Source: Setaria digitata (lineage: Eukaryota; Nematoda; Chromadorea; Rhabditida; Setariidae). Taken from it: DNA of 64,000 nt. Location of the stretch: positions 124,001 to 188,000 of the forward strand of contig RCAB01000069.1 in NCBI GenBank assembly GCA_003640385.1, given 5' to 3'. Of this stretch, positions 53,268 to 64,000 are shown piece after piece. A program made the translations under genes and the position numbers. The first letter of the stretch is position 1. Each line of letters opens with the position of its first letter. The notes under the pieces were generated by a model that made no database searches, had not been told where the DNA came from, and saw nothing but the letters and a program-made list of their open reading frames with translations.

Positions 53268-56200
53268 TGCTTGCATTTTTTAGATTTTAAAGACGAAAGC
53301 ACTCTTCGTTAAACAAATAAATGCGAAAGGAAGAACCATCAGGAACAAACCGTAGGGGTGAAGTAATTAACACAGTCCACACATTATTAGCAGAAGCAAA
53401 GACAATCACTATCGTAAGATATTTTATATGTACTAAAAAAAATATTACCTGCAAGTAACCAGAGAGGTTAATAATGGACGATTAACTGTAGTTTTCAGCT
53501 GAACTGACAAAATATTACTTCGTTATTAGTTGCATTAAACTTTTTTTTTTAAAAATATAATTAATATGCAACCTTCTCATCTCATTCTTTCACTTTAAAC
53601 GACTGATGTAGAAAATTAGGTCGCATGTAATGAACACACTGAAGGAGAGACTAAACGAGATGAGGTGATAATACAAGAAAAGCAGAGAGTGAAGCATGAG
53701 CGAATTAAAATATGGTGTGCTATCAGCAATAAATTTTCAGTTTGCAGTAGTATAGTAATGTGAATGAAAAACTTCCCTTATTATATGTTATTTGTCAATC
53801 GGATCTGGTATATTAAGAATAAACTGACATTTCTGACATGATGTTTTACTACATACGAAAAAAGAAAAAGCACCCAGAAGTAGCAAAATGAAAGCCGGAG
53901 ACAAAAGGCACAACCGTACCCAAAACTATTTTTAACTCATTGACGATGAGTAAATGATATATACTGTAGCAGGTGGTTCCTTATAAAACAAGAGGACATC
54001 ACTCACATAATGAGAACGGCAAAGGGGATGAGAGAAGAATATGAAGGTATAATGCACTCAAAGCAACAGCAGAAGAACTTTTATACCTTCTCAATAAACC
54101 TTTTAAACCACCTGTTATCATCCTTCTATGTGTGTACGAACCACATCTGCTCCTTGAACAACCAGTATACAAGGATAGTGTTCTGTGTAACCTTCAAAGC
54201 AACAGGATTACATCACAAAATTCCATTTTGATATTAAGAAACCCTTGGCAATGGCTTTGTCCTGCAACTTTATCTTTCTTCGGTACACAGCCGTTTCACA
54301 AACAAAAAAGCCGAAATTAATCTTCTAAAATGAGGACCAAAAGCATCATCTGCTGCATACCTCAACAGTAAGGAATTTATTACACGCAACACTATATATC
54401 TATATATATAGCTTTGCATCACTATATGTAACAAACAACCCAATTAGTTATTATACCAGCTGACTAAATATTGGTAGTTATTCATTTACACCCTCAGTTT
54501 GAGCTGCTGCTCAATCTGTCTTCAATATGCTCAACTAACTGCACATCCTTACGGGAATACTAATCTTAATTGCCCCAATTAATTCCCAGTACCCAAATTC
54601 TTCACTAGAACAACCGAACATGTTAAATCCACTAAAATCTCCCGACAATCATTCCGACATTTTTCTTCATCTTTCTATGATCTCAAACTCTACTTAGCTT
54701 ACTCATATTTTTTTACATGCAGAAATTATGTTGAGAACATTTTCTATTGCATCTTTATGTATACCACATTTACCATAATAAAGTGAAAATCCTGACGCTT
54801 TCTCTACTTCTCTCTCTCACCTGCATTTCTCTAGATCGCTACATTCCGATTTCTTCTGTCCAATTGGATATTTTGCACTCCACATTTATTTCAGCATTAA
54901 GGCTAACTACAATCTCTAGAATCGCCAAAGAACTTCACCAAAGAGTGAAAGAAACGGTGTAACCCATAAACACTGTTAATATCATTGTAGGTCAAGGATT
55001 GTGGATTCATTCCCTCATATGCAGAATTTTTACTTTCATTACTTAGCAACTGATTCTGCAGTATTTCCTTACGGATCCTAAAAAATCAAGCTTATACAAA
55101 AGTTATAGGTGCCGCAACATAAATCTGTCAGAAAAGCAAATATAAAGAGAAATAGGTCTTTAAAAACGAAAATTAGGAAAACTTAATGGTGCACGGAAAG
55201 AAAGGAAAAATCGTTTAAAACATTTTTATCAAATATAAATACGTATAAACACATATCTACTTATTTTATGTATTTCATAAGACTGTTACAAAAGTGAAAA
55301 ATTTTTTTTCAAGAACTCATTATCACTAAACGTGAAAACAATTTTTTTTTTTTTAGCTATACAACTTTTTTTTTTTTTTAAACTTATCGCCACTCAACTA
55401 TCTTAGAATTTGATCATTTCAAACAATATATTCTTCGTTAGCCTATCATTTCACTTGAAATTCTTTTGTAAAATTCTGATGTGCTTGAAATACAACAATA
55501 CGCCATTACACTTCTCTTTAAGTTGGCTCTATAAAAATTTAGGGAAAAAGTAGAAAATGTTAAAAAAAAATACTGAAAATCCCATTTTTGTATGGGAATT
55601 CCGTATTAACTAGCTTTTATATTGTAAAAGAATGAAATGGCACAGTCTTCTTTGTACTGTTAATTGCAGTAAATAAGAAATACTAAGCCTAACTTATTAT
55701 TTTTTCCGCAGCAGTTTTTTTTTTTGCTAACGAGAAGAACTATTATTTTACCTTACCTGATGTAAAATTCAACGCTAAGTACGCTGCTGTTTACACTCCA
55801 TGAAGTGCGGAAATAGAAGATCTACCTCCACATTCTACGAGAGAAGAGAAAACAGTGAACTTTAAACCATTCAAACATGTAATTTTGCCACACTCTTATC
55901 AGAATTATGGCAAGCACTTTAAATTCGGCATGTTTCCGATGTAAAGTAGAAATTTTTAAGTTCATTTTTAATGAGAGCTGCCTTCACTATTAAAGAACGA
56001 TAAAATTTTAGCGCAGCGCTTACTTAAAATACAAAAGGAAAATATTTGACCAGAAACTCTCCATAAGTGTCAATATTCACTGCAGTGAATTAGCAGCATA
56101 GATCAAGGCAGCTGGAATCTAGAGCCTACTCTGCTGAGCTTATAATCGAAATTACCCCCTGCTAAGAATAGCTGCTATTGATGCCGTAATTTGAAAACTT

Positions 56201-56735
56201 CTGTTTAATCCCAATCTGAACTTCCACTCAAATGTTTTCCAGACTTTCCTGGAAGAACCGAATCCCATTCAAGTTGAGCGGATTATCCTATATGGTAATG
56301 CAGCTTTTCGGTGATCTATTAAAAGAAATAAAAGCGAATAGGCGCGAAATATAAAATAACCTCTAAAGAGACGACAGTTTCTGCATGTTCGACTCGTTGT
56401 GCATTGAACAGTTCATCGCTCAATATGTCATCTTCAGTAAAATCAAGATCGATTGTATCTAAATGTTGAGATAATACCAATAACAAACAAAGAACTTTCA
56501 ATTCCGCATCACTTCCTTTCAGAAAGTTCCATCAAACATAGATGAGAAGCACTCTAATGCCTCATGAGAACTAGGATTTCTCTGACAGACCGCTCAGCAC
56601 AGTAAGCGTCAGGTAAAAATTTTATGTAAATACTTTACACCAAAATTCCACATTATGACTCAACTTCAGTTAGATGAATTTACATACCAATGGGAAAGTG
56701 GTTTTGAAAGAAATATTACCTTCAACTGAGACCAT
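38894..56735 (-). CDS. Nuclear cap-binding protein subunit 3-like (NCBP3/C17orf85)
   Basis: Homolog of NCBP3, an RNA-binding partner of the cap-binding complex and TREX in mRNA export. Exons (minus): 56720-56735, 56361-56458, 44425-44658, 42022-42146, 41595-41685, 41098-41242, 40873-40944, 40413-40495, 39998-40055, 39680-39788, 39379-39576, 38894-39050. All are in phase, about 461 residues. The RRM-like core is clear: HSVYVRGVDGLSTYQIEKMF (about residues 140-160) then SCNVIWNDRFAVVK, preceded by REKRLAHARRFG. An acidic EEGEVAESGEEEDGE stretch, VGHKRLIILRF and a basic/acidic low-complexity C-terminus follow, as in the human protein. The human cap-contacting WLDD is MIDE here. The first two tiny exons (encoding an acidic DTIDLDFTEDDIL segment) were placed by phase and splice signals only and are less certain. 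They imply an intron of about 11.7 kb. Confidence 0.82.
44704..44782 (-). ncRNA. Long hairpin, candidate pre-microRNA or splice-regulating stem
   Basis: Arms 44704-44735 and 44751-44782 are 32-nt inverted repeats around a 15-nt loop. Only three positions mismatch. Read as plus-strand RNA these are A/C or C/A clashes. Read as minus-strand RNA, the strand of the host gene NCBP3, all three become G-U wobbles, leaving an uninterrupted 32-bp stem. The core of the stem on the minus strand pairs CUACUUCCUGAGCAGUAC with GUACUGCUCGGGAAGUAG. The stem ends about 45 nt upstream of the NCBP3 exon that starts at 44658. It does not match any microRNA I remember. A remnant of an inverted-repeat element remains possible. 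Confidence 0.55.
46000..46078 (-). ncRNA. mir-87: mir-87 microRNA precursor
   Basis: The reverse complement of 46010-46029 is GUGAGCAAAGUUUCAGGUGU, identical over 20 nt to the nematode miR-87-3p that I recall; the presumed 22-nt mature form covers 46008-46029. The opposite arm (about 46050-46074, minus strand) contains CGCCUGGGACUUCGACUCAA. It pairs as CCUG:CAGG, then G-U, G-U, A-U, C-G, U-A, U-A, one mismatch, G-C, a bulged A, then CUCA:UGAG, around a loop of about 20 nt. This is the expected hairpin shape, and the 5p arm also resembles the known miR-87 star strand. It lies in sense inside the long NCBP3 intron. miR-87 regulates neuronal and developmental targets in other invertebrates; targets here are not deducible. 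Confidence 0.92.
47267..47285. repeat. (CAG)n short trinucleotide repeat
   Basis: About six GCA/CAG units in the GC-richer part of the NCBP3 intron. Read on the minus strand it creates a poly-Cys open frame that I do not regard as coding. Confidence 0.8.
47976..47997. repeat. (CT)n microsatellite
   Basis: About eleven CT units inside the NCBP3 intron. Confidence 0.8.
53231..53261. repeat. (TA)n microsatellite
   Basis: About fifteen TA units inside the NCBP3 intron. Confidence 0.85.
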
Positions 56736-57597
56736 ATTAAAGAACAAATTTGACTCCGGTATTCAGAGGATTCCAATATTTTTAATCCACTGACGCTTCG
56801 AAAACCTTCCAATACTGATTGTTTGCTGCGAAGAACAACTGTAATGAAATTGAATATTTCTAACACAACACGCACAACAGCTGCAACAGTTATTCCAAAT
56901 TCCCTTAATTTTAGGAAAAAAAATAACAACCTAAGTTAACATCGTGAGTGTACATATCAATTGACCGAACGTAAAGCCCTTATTCTAATATCCATGCTTC
57001 AAATATAACTTCTACAGTAATATGCAAACTGGTATTTGCAAAACAAATGGCACAGCACCACTCAACTTTATTTGTATATATATAAAGCACCAAAGAAAAA
57101 CATTACTGAACAAGGTTTATTTATAAATTCAAAACATCTAGCATACGAAGAAGAGTTAAGTGCGAAATCAGCTTTTCAATAACATGAAAAATAATCCACG
57201 ACTTATAAGTTTTAGCAGACGAATTTGCTATACAATCAGGTACAAACCCACACTAATATCTTACTCTAAATTTAAGGATGAATTAACCTATTACTCATAT
57301 GAAATAATGAAAACCGTTACAGAAAAGTTTCGAACAAACAGTAATTCAATCAAACGCTGTTTCACAACAAAAATGACTAGTGAACTACTGATTCACTCGC
57401 TTTAAAAAAAAAGAAAAAAAAATAACGAATTTTCAGTTATAGAGAAAAAATAATCCAGCATGCTGAGGCCTATTATTTCTCAAATGCCTAAACTGAAAGC
57501 TTGAAGTGCAGCAAAAAGTAGAAAATTTGAAAAAAAGAAAAATATTCCTGATTACAAAACACTGCTACCTTCATATGCATAAAAAAAAAACAAAGTT
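56736..57597. other. Spacer between ataxin-3 and NCBP3
   Basis: 860 bp between two tandem minus-strand genes. No coding signal was seen apart from short AT-rich frames. It must hold the ataxin-3 3' end and the NCBP3 5' end. Confidence 0.45.
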
Positions 57598-60044
57598 TCA
57601 CTTTTCAAATCGTTTCAAAAAATTCTCTCGTTTCCTACGAATTTCTTCATTCTGAGGGACCTCGGAACTACCTGTCTTACTTTCCTTAATTGTTGCCAAT
57701 ATTTCACTTCCATCTGCACTCGATGTTGCTTCAGACAATTCCATTTCGTTCCGATTTTGATAACTCTCTAGACTCAACTGAATAGCTTTCTGAAGCTGCC
57801 TTTCCAAGAACTCTTCATCATTTGAATCCGAAACATTTTCATCTTGCACATCAGTTATGCTACTGCTCAGCGTCTCCTGTAACGTAATGACATTTAGAGT
57901 CACAGAACAGAGCAACCTGCAATCTCTTTAAGAAAAGAAAATATTCCAGTCCGGTATTTAAAAGCACAGAGTGAAATATACCAGAGACAGTAAGTACTAT
58001 GAAGTACCTTCTGAGCGCAATCTTCCTTCATCGTTTGTCGACTCAGTTCTACAGCAAGCAGCAAATCTTCATCATCTACAACCTATACAAAAAAGAATTT
58101 GATAAAAACTATTAATCAGATAAAAATTTTTAAAAATCAAAGTCTCTATCCATATCCTTCCTTTTCGAGCGATCACCTCAATTTCGGTCTCACCTCTTCG
58201 TAAATTATAACATGACAAATTGAAAAAGAATGAAGTTTTATCCCGAGTAAATTAATAACAAATCAAACAACATACTTCTTCACTGCACACTGTTTCAACC
58301 TTTGTAATACCAAGATTCTTTGACTGACTCTCACAAATCAAATCATTTATGCCTGCTAATGCCGGATCAACAGGGAATTGAGAAAGCTGTTCATCAGCAA
58401 TACACAATGGCAAAACACCTTCTACCACGAATATAGAATAACCTAGAAATCTGATTAAACTTTACAATGAAAGTACGGAAATCTTATTCGACAAAATATA
58501 GAAAATAATTTGAAAGAATTTCTAACTTCTTCACTATTAATATTTTAATACTAGGCGTGTAGACTCCCACAAACTACAAGAATCCTATTCTTTCAAGAAA
58601 TAAAGCAGAATGAGAATCATTCTAAATGACATTAACTCATTATATCACACTAATAAATTTATTATTCCTTAAAATTAAAATCTAAAGCTAAGAAAAAAAT
58701 AAAACAAAACTATCTTCCTGACCACTACGCAACTGGATGTAATATTGTTATTCACCGTCATTGACTAGTTGAGCGAAGAAAAGACTGAGATAGGTATCCG
58801 AAATAAGTCTCGGTGTTGGAAGCAACGAATTCAACGTGAACCACTGAAAGCCCAGACGACGAACGGCAAACCAGTGTTCATTCAAATTACATATATAGGC
58901 CTGTCCTAATCTGAAAATTAAATACTTTGTCAAAACCTTGTTGAACTGATAAAAAATCCAAACAAAGCTTAAGTATAACTAAAACAATATTATACACATT
59001 AAGGATATTGGACTAGTACATTTTGACGAGGCTAAGAAGCTATCCTACAATAAAAGGAAATGACAAAGTATCTAGCCAAACTAGCATTAAAATTGGGACG
59101 GCAGAAGAAAGTCTTCTTAAATTTAATTCCAATCTTCGAATTCGAAATATTATGGCTTACTGAGAATTACCATGAATAATAATTCTTCAATCAGTACTTA
59201 CGTTGGATCATCACGATAAGCCACCGCGCGAGGATTATTAAAAGGAATAAGTTCCAGATTGAAAACTTTGAGTGCTTCAGCGATGACCTAAATTTTTCCA
59301 TCAAAGAAACCCGTTCAAAAATTCAGAAGCAACAACATAATTTAGGTGACAATCTACTTCATTACTTTTTGAATAACAATTACCTTTGTCATTTCACAAG
59401 AACTCTCTTCTGAAATGACAAGTACTGACAAAATAATTCAGGAATCTTCGCTATTTAAATTATAAAGTACAGAGCAGAAGCTTAATAGTGGTTAATAACT
59501 ACACCAATTTTAAAAAATTTACTTGCAAATCATCCGTTCAGTCAATCCATCTCTTTCTCTGTGTGAGGCTACCTGAAACCAGGTTTAAACTCCAGTAACT
59601 TACGAATTTAATGAAATATAATTCATTTGCCTGGAGCGAGAAGTAACCCGAGTCGTCGACATTGTGGCTTCTCACATCTTGTTCATTCATTACTCTTCCT
59701 TCACGGCTATCGATGTCAGAAGCAATTTCAGCTAAATCAACAGCTGTGAAATAGGAACCCTGAAGCAGCATATTTACTGCATGTTGAGCGCATAATGATG
59801 CTTCCTGCTGAAATATAAAAGATGATAAGACATGATTATCCGCAAGAAGTACCACAGATGCTCAGAATGTATCTCACCCCTACAACTAGGTTAAGGCTTA
59901 ATTTCGATAATGGCTTCCTGAGCAGTCAAATAGAAATCAACTATATTAAGTCAAACATAACTAGTTCAGAGAGTTTCGATCATATTTACAGAAATTATTT
60001 CTAAAAAGTTGAAAAACAACCTTCTCGAAATGAATTGAATCCAT
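57598..60044 (-). CDS. atx-3: Ataxin-3 (Josephin-domain deubiquitinase)
   Basis: Cysteine protease that trims ubiquitin chains and works with the VCP/p97 segregase. Exons (minus): 60021-60044, 59604-59807 (or 59631-59807), 59202-59287, 58756-58910, 58276-58442, 58008-58082, 57598-57876, all in phase, giving 329 (or 320) residues. The Josephin domain (about residues 1-190) starts MDSIHFEKQEASLCAQHAVN with the catalytic Cys. It continues with VDDSGYFSLQ and NLNEHWFAVRRLGFQWFTLN, which holds the catalytic His and Asn. Two ubiquitin-interacting motifs follow: DEDLLLAVELSRQ (about 214-226 in the longer form) and EEFLERQLQKAIQLSLES. The C-terminus EEIRRKRENFLKRFEK corresponds to the arginine-rich VCP-binding segment. 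There is no polyglutamine tract. Two donors for exon 2 give either the conserved LQ-VIAEAL junction (GC donor) or a nine-residue insert (GT donor). Confidence 0.95.
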
Positions 60045-63000
60045 TGCAAATGATTTAGTGAGAAGTGAGATAAGATGTGGAACTTCTCTAAAAGCAGACA
60101 ACAATACGTTAGTGCCGTAGCACCCCGAAGAAAAACGAAAGCTAGCCGAGCCTCGAAAACTCGCGACCTCTTGACTACCCAAACACCTAGCCTTTCCTTA
60201 CACTCCTTTTTCGAGCCACTGTAAGCCACCCTCTCTTCCTTCAAACTATTATGCAATATCAAAAGATTCTTTAACAAGTAATCGCAATATGTGTCTTTAC
60301 CGGCGGCTATAAAATGGTTTGCTATTTCTGTCAAATTGGTGGGTAGGCGACGATGGAAAGGAGTATAACAATTTGACTGAGGTGGTATGAAAAATGTTGC
60401 TTCGCACTTCGGTGTGAATTTGAGGCATTTGCTCAGTCACATTGGAGTATCCTTCTCCTCCAGTGTAGCACAGCCTGTTAATTAACTGTCCATCTGGTTT
60501 CAAATTTAACTGGACAGTGGAACTTTTGCAGCTTTTTTGAAAGAAAATTAATCACACCCGTAACTGCGCAAATTTTAATTATCTAGATATCTCAATGGAA
60601 TTCGAGCCAGAAGTTAAGCTCAAATTCAGATCCAAACTCCTCTTAAGTTCAGACTTAAAATATCGCTATTAAAATATCCTCATATCAGTATTGAAATATT
60701 TCTCGTTTTGCACCTGCATACCATCAATAAAAAGATTAAATGCGAAACACTAGCACTGAACCAGCTTTTTCCTCACTAGATTTCTCAAGTTCTACTCATC
60801 CATTTCTTCATTGAACTTCACTCCCACTAAGAGTAAAAGATAAATAAAGTTAAATTCGATACTATAAATTTAAACGAGTCAATGAAAACCAGTATGCGCT
60901 GTACACATAATTTTTATTATATTGTACACGGTGCAGTGAGTCTTTTGGAAGCTTTTAGCTTCGCTTATAGTTTGGCTTATCATTCTGTGTTAACTATGTT
61001 TTTTTTTCCAATTTTCAATCAGAATTTTATCTGGAAATATTTCATTTATATATAGCTGTAGTCACCATGTATTATTTTATATGAATGTTTGTGCTGCTGT
61101 CGTGCAGTATTTAGAACTTAGGCTCAGCTTCATCGAAGGTACTAAGCTAAGAATCCTAGTGCTTCTAGGTAGCATTTCATTAATGTTGTTTAACTTCAGT
61201 GCGCAAATTTTTCTATTTTCTAATCGTATGCAGCGATGCTACGATTTTGAACTCTGCTGCAGTACAATTTTACCAAGTTGTTGATTAGCTTATTTCAGGT
61301 TTTAGTTATGAATCATTATCAGTTCAAATCTCTCCCTACCACTTTGTCTTGTCAGCAAGGCCGCGAAGAAATCTGCGCATTGTGGAAATTATACACTTTA
61401 ACCATTGTTTGTAAAACTTTATTAGCTACATTCCTAATCCAGGAAATTAAGGACTGCCAACGACGTGGATAGATTCGACTTACGCCCTACGCCAGACATG
61501 ACACATTACTGTAGGTGGTATCGTTGTCATTAATGACATGAGAAAGCTCAGAAAAGCTGGAGAAAAACGTTGCAAAGGGATNCCCCAGACATGACACATT
61601 ACTGTAGGTGGTATCGTTGTCATTAATGACATGAGAAAGCTCAGAAAAGCTGGAGAAAAACGTTGCAAAGGGATCTACAGTAGCAGAAGAACAGCTACTT
61701 CAGATATCGCCTACCCGGAAGGGGTTTCTGTGCTGATTCCAGCAATATCTACAGGATAAATCGAGGCTGCGCTGTGAGGAAACAACGTGAAGTACGTTAA
61801 ACCGAAGAACTGGAAGATGGAGTCTGAGACTCGACCTCTTCCAACTTAGCCTTTTCTTCCTGTCACTTTGATTTATGTACTCAGTAATAAATCCTATTCA
61901 GCGGTTTCACCGTCGTCCTGAGTAGTTATATTTTACTTCTCTTTAGTCATAGTTCTTGTCAACAGCATACCTGTTTGTTTCAAAAATCTTGATCTCGTAC
62001 AGTCTCAATTTGATTTTTAGCAGAAATTTAATACAGTGTAATAGGACATCCTCGAAACTTTGAAAATAATTTAATGTTTCTATGAGTAATTAGAAAATAC
62101 TGGAAATAACACTTTCAACTAAGTAATTGATTGCGCTTCCAGGAGCTGTTATAATCAAAAACAAAATCAGGACAAGTTTGTCTCATTAAGTAGGAGTATA
62201 AAATATATTATCCACTTAGAAAAAAAAATACGCCAGCGCAAAGAAATACCCATGATTTGCATTAACTATATTTCAAGTTAAAAGCAGAAATATTTCAGGT
62301 TGAGTTTTGCGCGCACGCAACCTCTAGTTAATAAAGTTTTACGCTATTGTTGAAATTATGGCAACTAACCATTTTAAGCTGTTTTTGCAACAATGTGGCG
62401 ATCACACTCGATACTGTACACTTTGGTAGCAAGACAGAAGTGCCATGGGATAGCAACAGTCTACGATGAGATTAGTTATCAAAAAGGCGTGGATGCAGCT
62501 ACTCACCGAAGTTGACAGGAAAACAGATGAAATGGAACTTATTGTTCAGATTTAAGAAAAACCACTAGTAATTTGATTTTTATGCAAATTATTGCAACTG
62601 ATTATTTTTTATGTAGATTTAACACGGAAAGAGTGGACAGTATGTAAAGATATCAGGAAATAAAAATCATCCATTTATTACTGTTGTCATTCACAATAAA
62701 GCTCGAATTCACAAAATTGTTCGTTGGAATGAAGTCGGATGTAGGGAACGAAAAAAAACGTTCAAAATCGACTGGACAAGGTGCTGAGGAACAAATGTTC
62801 AGGTCAGTGGTATTGCAATAAGAATTCAACTGGTAGAATTTAGTGATACAAGGAGGCGAGTCGATATCTTTAAGTGCATGAGAAGATAGTGACAGTGCTT
62901 TGGAATCTGTAACTTAATTTCAGATTCAGAGAAAACCAGAAGCAGAAAACAAGAGTGGACTTGTTGTCTTCTGTCACTTCTTTCTGAAAAACTAAAATCT

Positions 63001-64000
63001 GAGGAGGTGTATAAGAGAAAACAAGGCAGATAAGATAGGTAGAAGGGAAAGCGTTTGAGTGAAACCGTGGCACATGTGAATCTTGATGTTCATTAGGATA
63101 GAAATTGTTGGCTTGATTAATTTCTAATATAATTGATAAGTGGATTCTGAGATGCATAAGGTAGACCACTACTATCCTTTTTTTTTTTAAAAAATGCATA
63201 TTTCTACTTGCAAACTAAGTTCTAGTGTTATGACGATACATTGAAGATGGAAGTCGCTTCCATGTTAATGATAGATTCGGAGAGTTCAAAAATAATGAAT
63301 TAAAAATCCATTTTAAAATGAAACATATGGCTAAAATTGCTAAGACAATTCTATTCTGGTCGTACTAGTAAGACGAGTCTATGCTAGACATTGATGTTTT
63401 TTTTCGTCTTTCAGCATAATCTTTCTTATCCATTATGCTTGTCCACTAGAAAGATTTTAAGTGGATGAGTCTGTAATAATTTAATTAGAAAATTTTGATA
63501 ATTAGTAAATTGTTTCGAAAATTAGCCATCGCAACCACCATCAGTTCCACATTTTCATTTGCATAAGTCAACTTTTGCAACCTCACCATTTTGTTGACAT
63601 CATGTTTGACCGTATATTGTTAGGCAATCACAACAGCACAAAAAAATTCAAAGTTCAAAGGGCAGCAACTCTGAGGAAAACAGTTATATTCAGTTGAAAA
63701 AGCAAAGTGTACCGCTGAGATGGGAACGATTTGAAAGAATGATTAAAAAGAAGACAAATGAATCGCAACATTCTGTAAGATCAACCAACATCTACTAGGA
63801 AATTTATTAGGGACAGATTACCAAGGTCTGTTTTTCAATCTTTTCGTTTCTCCACGTAATATCGAAAAAGGGAAGAGTTAATTTTTATTTCTTCACCAAA
63901 ACGCCAGAGTTCGATTTTTGCAGGTATTGACAAAAGACAAGTTCAAGTCTTCATTTATTTTAGTTTTTATTTGGACTTTCTTCTTGATTTTGAATTGGAT
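60045..64000. other. Intergenic region to window end, no supported gene
   Basis: About 4 kb upstream of ataxin-3. Open frames such as 60297-60503 (-), 61081-61284 (+) and 62870-63199 (-) have AT-driven composition and no recognisable motif or splice partner. An assembly-type duplication with one N lies at 61492-61674. No RNA gene or mobile element was recognised. The right end could belong to a neighbouring gene outside the window. Confidence 0.5.
61492..61674. repeat. Direct duplication flanking a single N (assembly join)
   Basis: A 90-bp segment at 61492-61581 is repeated at 61585-61674 without a visible difference, separated by an N at 61582 and two extra C. The pattern is the same as at 36.5 kb: overlapping contig ends left unmerged. 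Confidence 0.85.

Larger units (their letters stand above)
44659..56360 (-). other. Very large first-half intron of NCBP3 with ncRNA content
   Basis: About 11.7 kb separates the second and third NCBP3 exons, against a typical 100-1700 bp elsewhere in the window. I found no coding exon in it on either strand. It carries a mir-87 hairpin and another long hairpin, both in the sense orientation. The middle part (about 46.5-50.4 kb) is visibly richer in G+C and CAG/GTA-type simple sequence than the flanks. It may contain an internal promoter or an independent non-coding transcript. Confidence 0.6.

Noticed and set aside
61081..61472. Two short plus-strand open frames
   Set aside because: There is no recognisable motif and no convincing exon chain, and composition is typical of non-coding AT-rich DNA here.
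1..64000. Search by eye for tRNA, rRNA, CRISPR arrays, spliced-leader RNA genes, transposase or reverse-transcriptase frames, and viral sequence
   Set aside because: None was recognised on either strand. CRISPR and bacterial signals are not expected in this intron-rich nuclear sequence.

Overview
This is a eukaryotic window, and the gene structures point to a parasitic-type nematode, probably a clade III (spirurid or filarial-like) worm. The sequence is AT-rich, genes are split into many short exons by introns of about 50-600 bp, and 3' splice acceptors sit a few bases upstream of several start codons, as expected for spliced-leader trans-splicing. There is also an MSP-domain (nematode sperm-type) protein and a TOG protein of ZYG-9 type. 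I name no species. Exon boundaries were assembled by hand from splice signals, phase continuity and family similarity. Most models close perfectly in phase, and I state where they do not. Layout: 1-8116 (-) is the 5' part of a XMAP215/ZYG-9 microtubule polymerase whose C-terminus runs off the window. 8261-8783 (+) is an unresolved small gene. 8.8-14.6 kb looks non-coding. 14630-18316 (+) is an amino-acid/auxin permease family transporter. 20876-22550 (+) is a predicted four-pass membrane protein, followed at 22715-23482 by MSP-domain exons that have no start of their own. 24052-26366 (+) is ALG5 (dolichyl-phosphate glucosyltransferase) and 27224-29764 (+) is POLR1C/RPAC1 (shared subunit of RNA polymerases I and III). 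After a convergent boundary near 30 kb, four genes run tandemly on the minus strand: ataxin-3 (60044-57598), NCBP3 (56735-38894), the ribonucleotide reductase large subunit (37487-32462) and OPA3 (31391-30273). No obvious gene was found from 60.1 kb to the end. The most interesting material is inside NCBP3. An intron of about 11.7 kb (44659-56360) holds a recognisable mir-87 hairpin in sense orientation. It also holds a second 32-bp inverted repeat only about 45 bp from the downstream exon. That repeat's three mismatches all become G-U wobbles when it is read as RNA from the host-gene strand, so it is a good candidate for an undescribed microRNA or splice-regulating hairpin. Other points are loss of the cap-binding WLDD tryptophan in the NCBP3 ortholog, alternative GC/GT donors inside the ataxin-3 catalytic domain, a probable homopolymer error at the OPA3 start, and two assembly joins where a single N is flanked by duplicated sequence. 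The genes are mostly housekeeping (microtubule growth, N-glycan donor synthesis, rRNA/tRNA transcription, dNTP synthesis, mRNA export, deubiquitination, mitochondria). They do not form one pathway.
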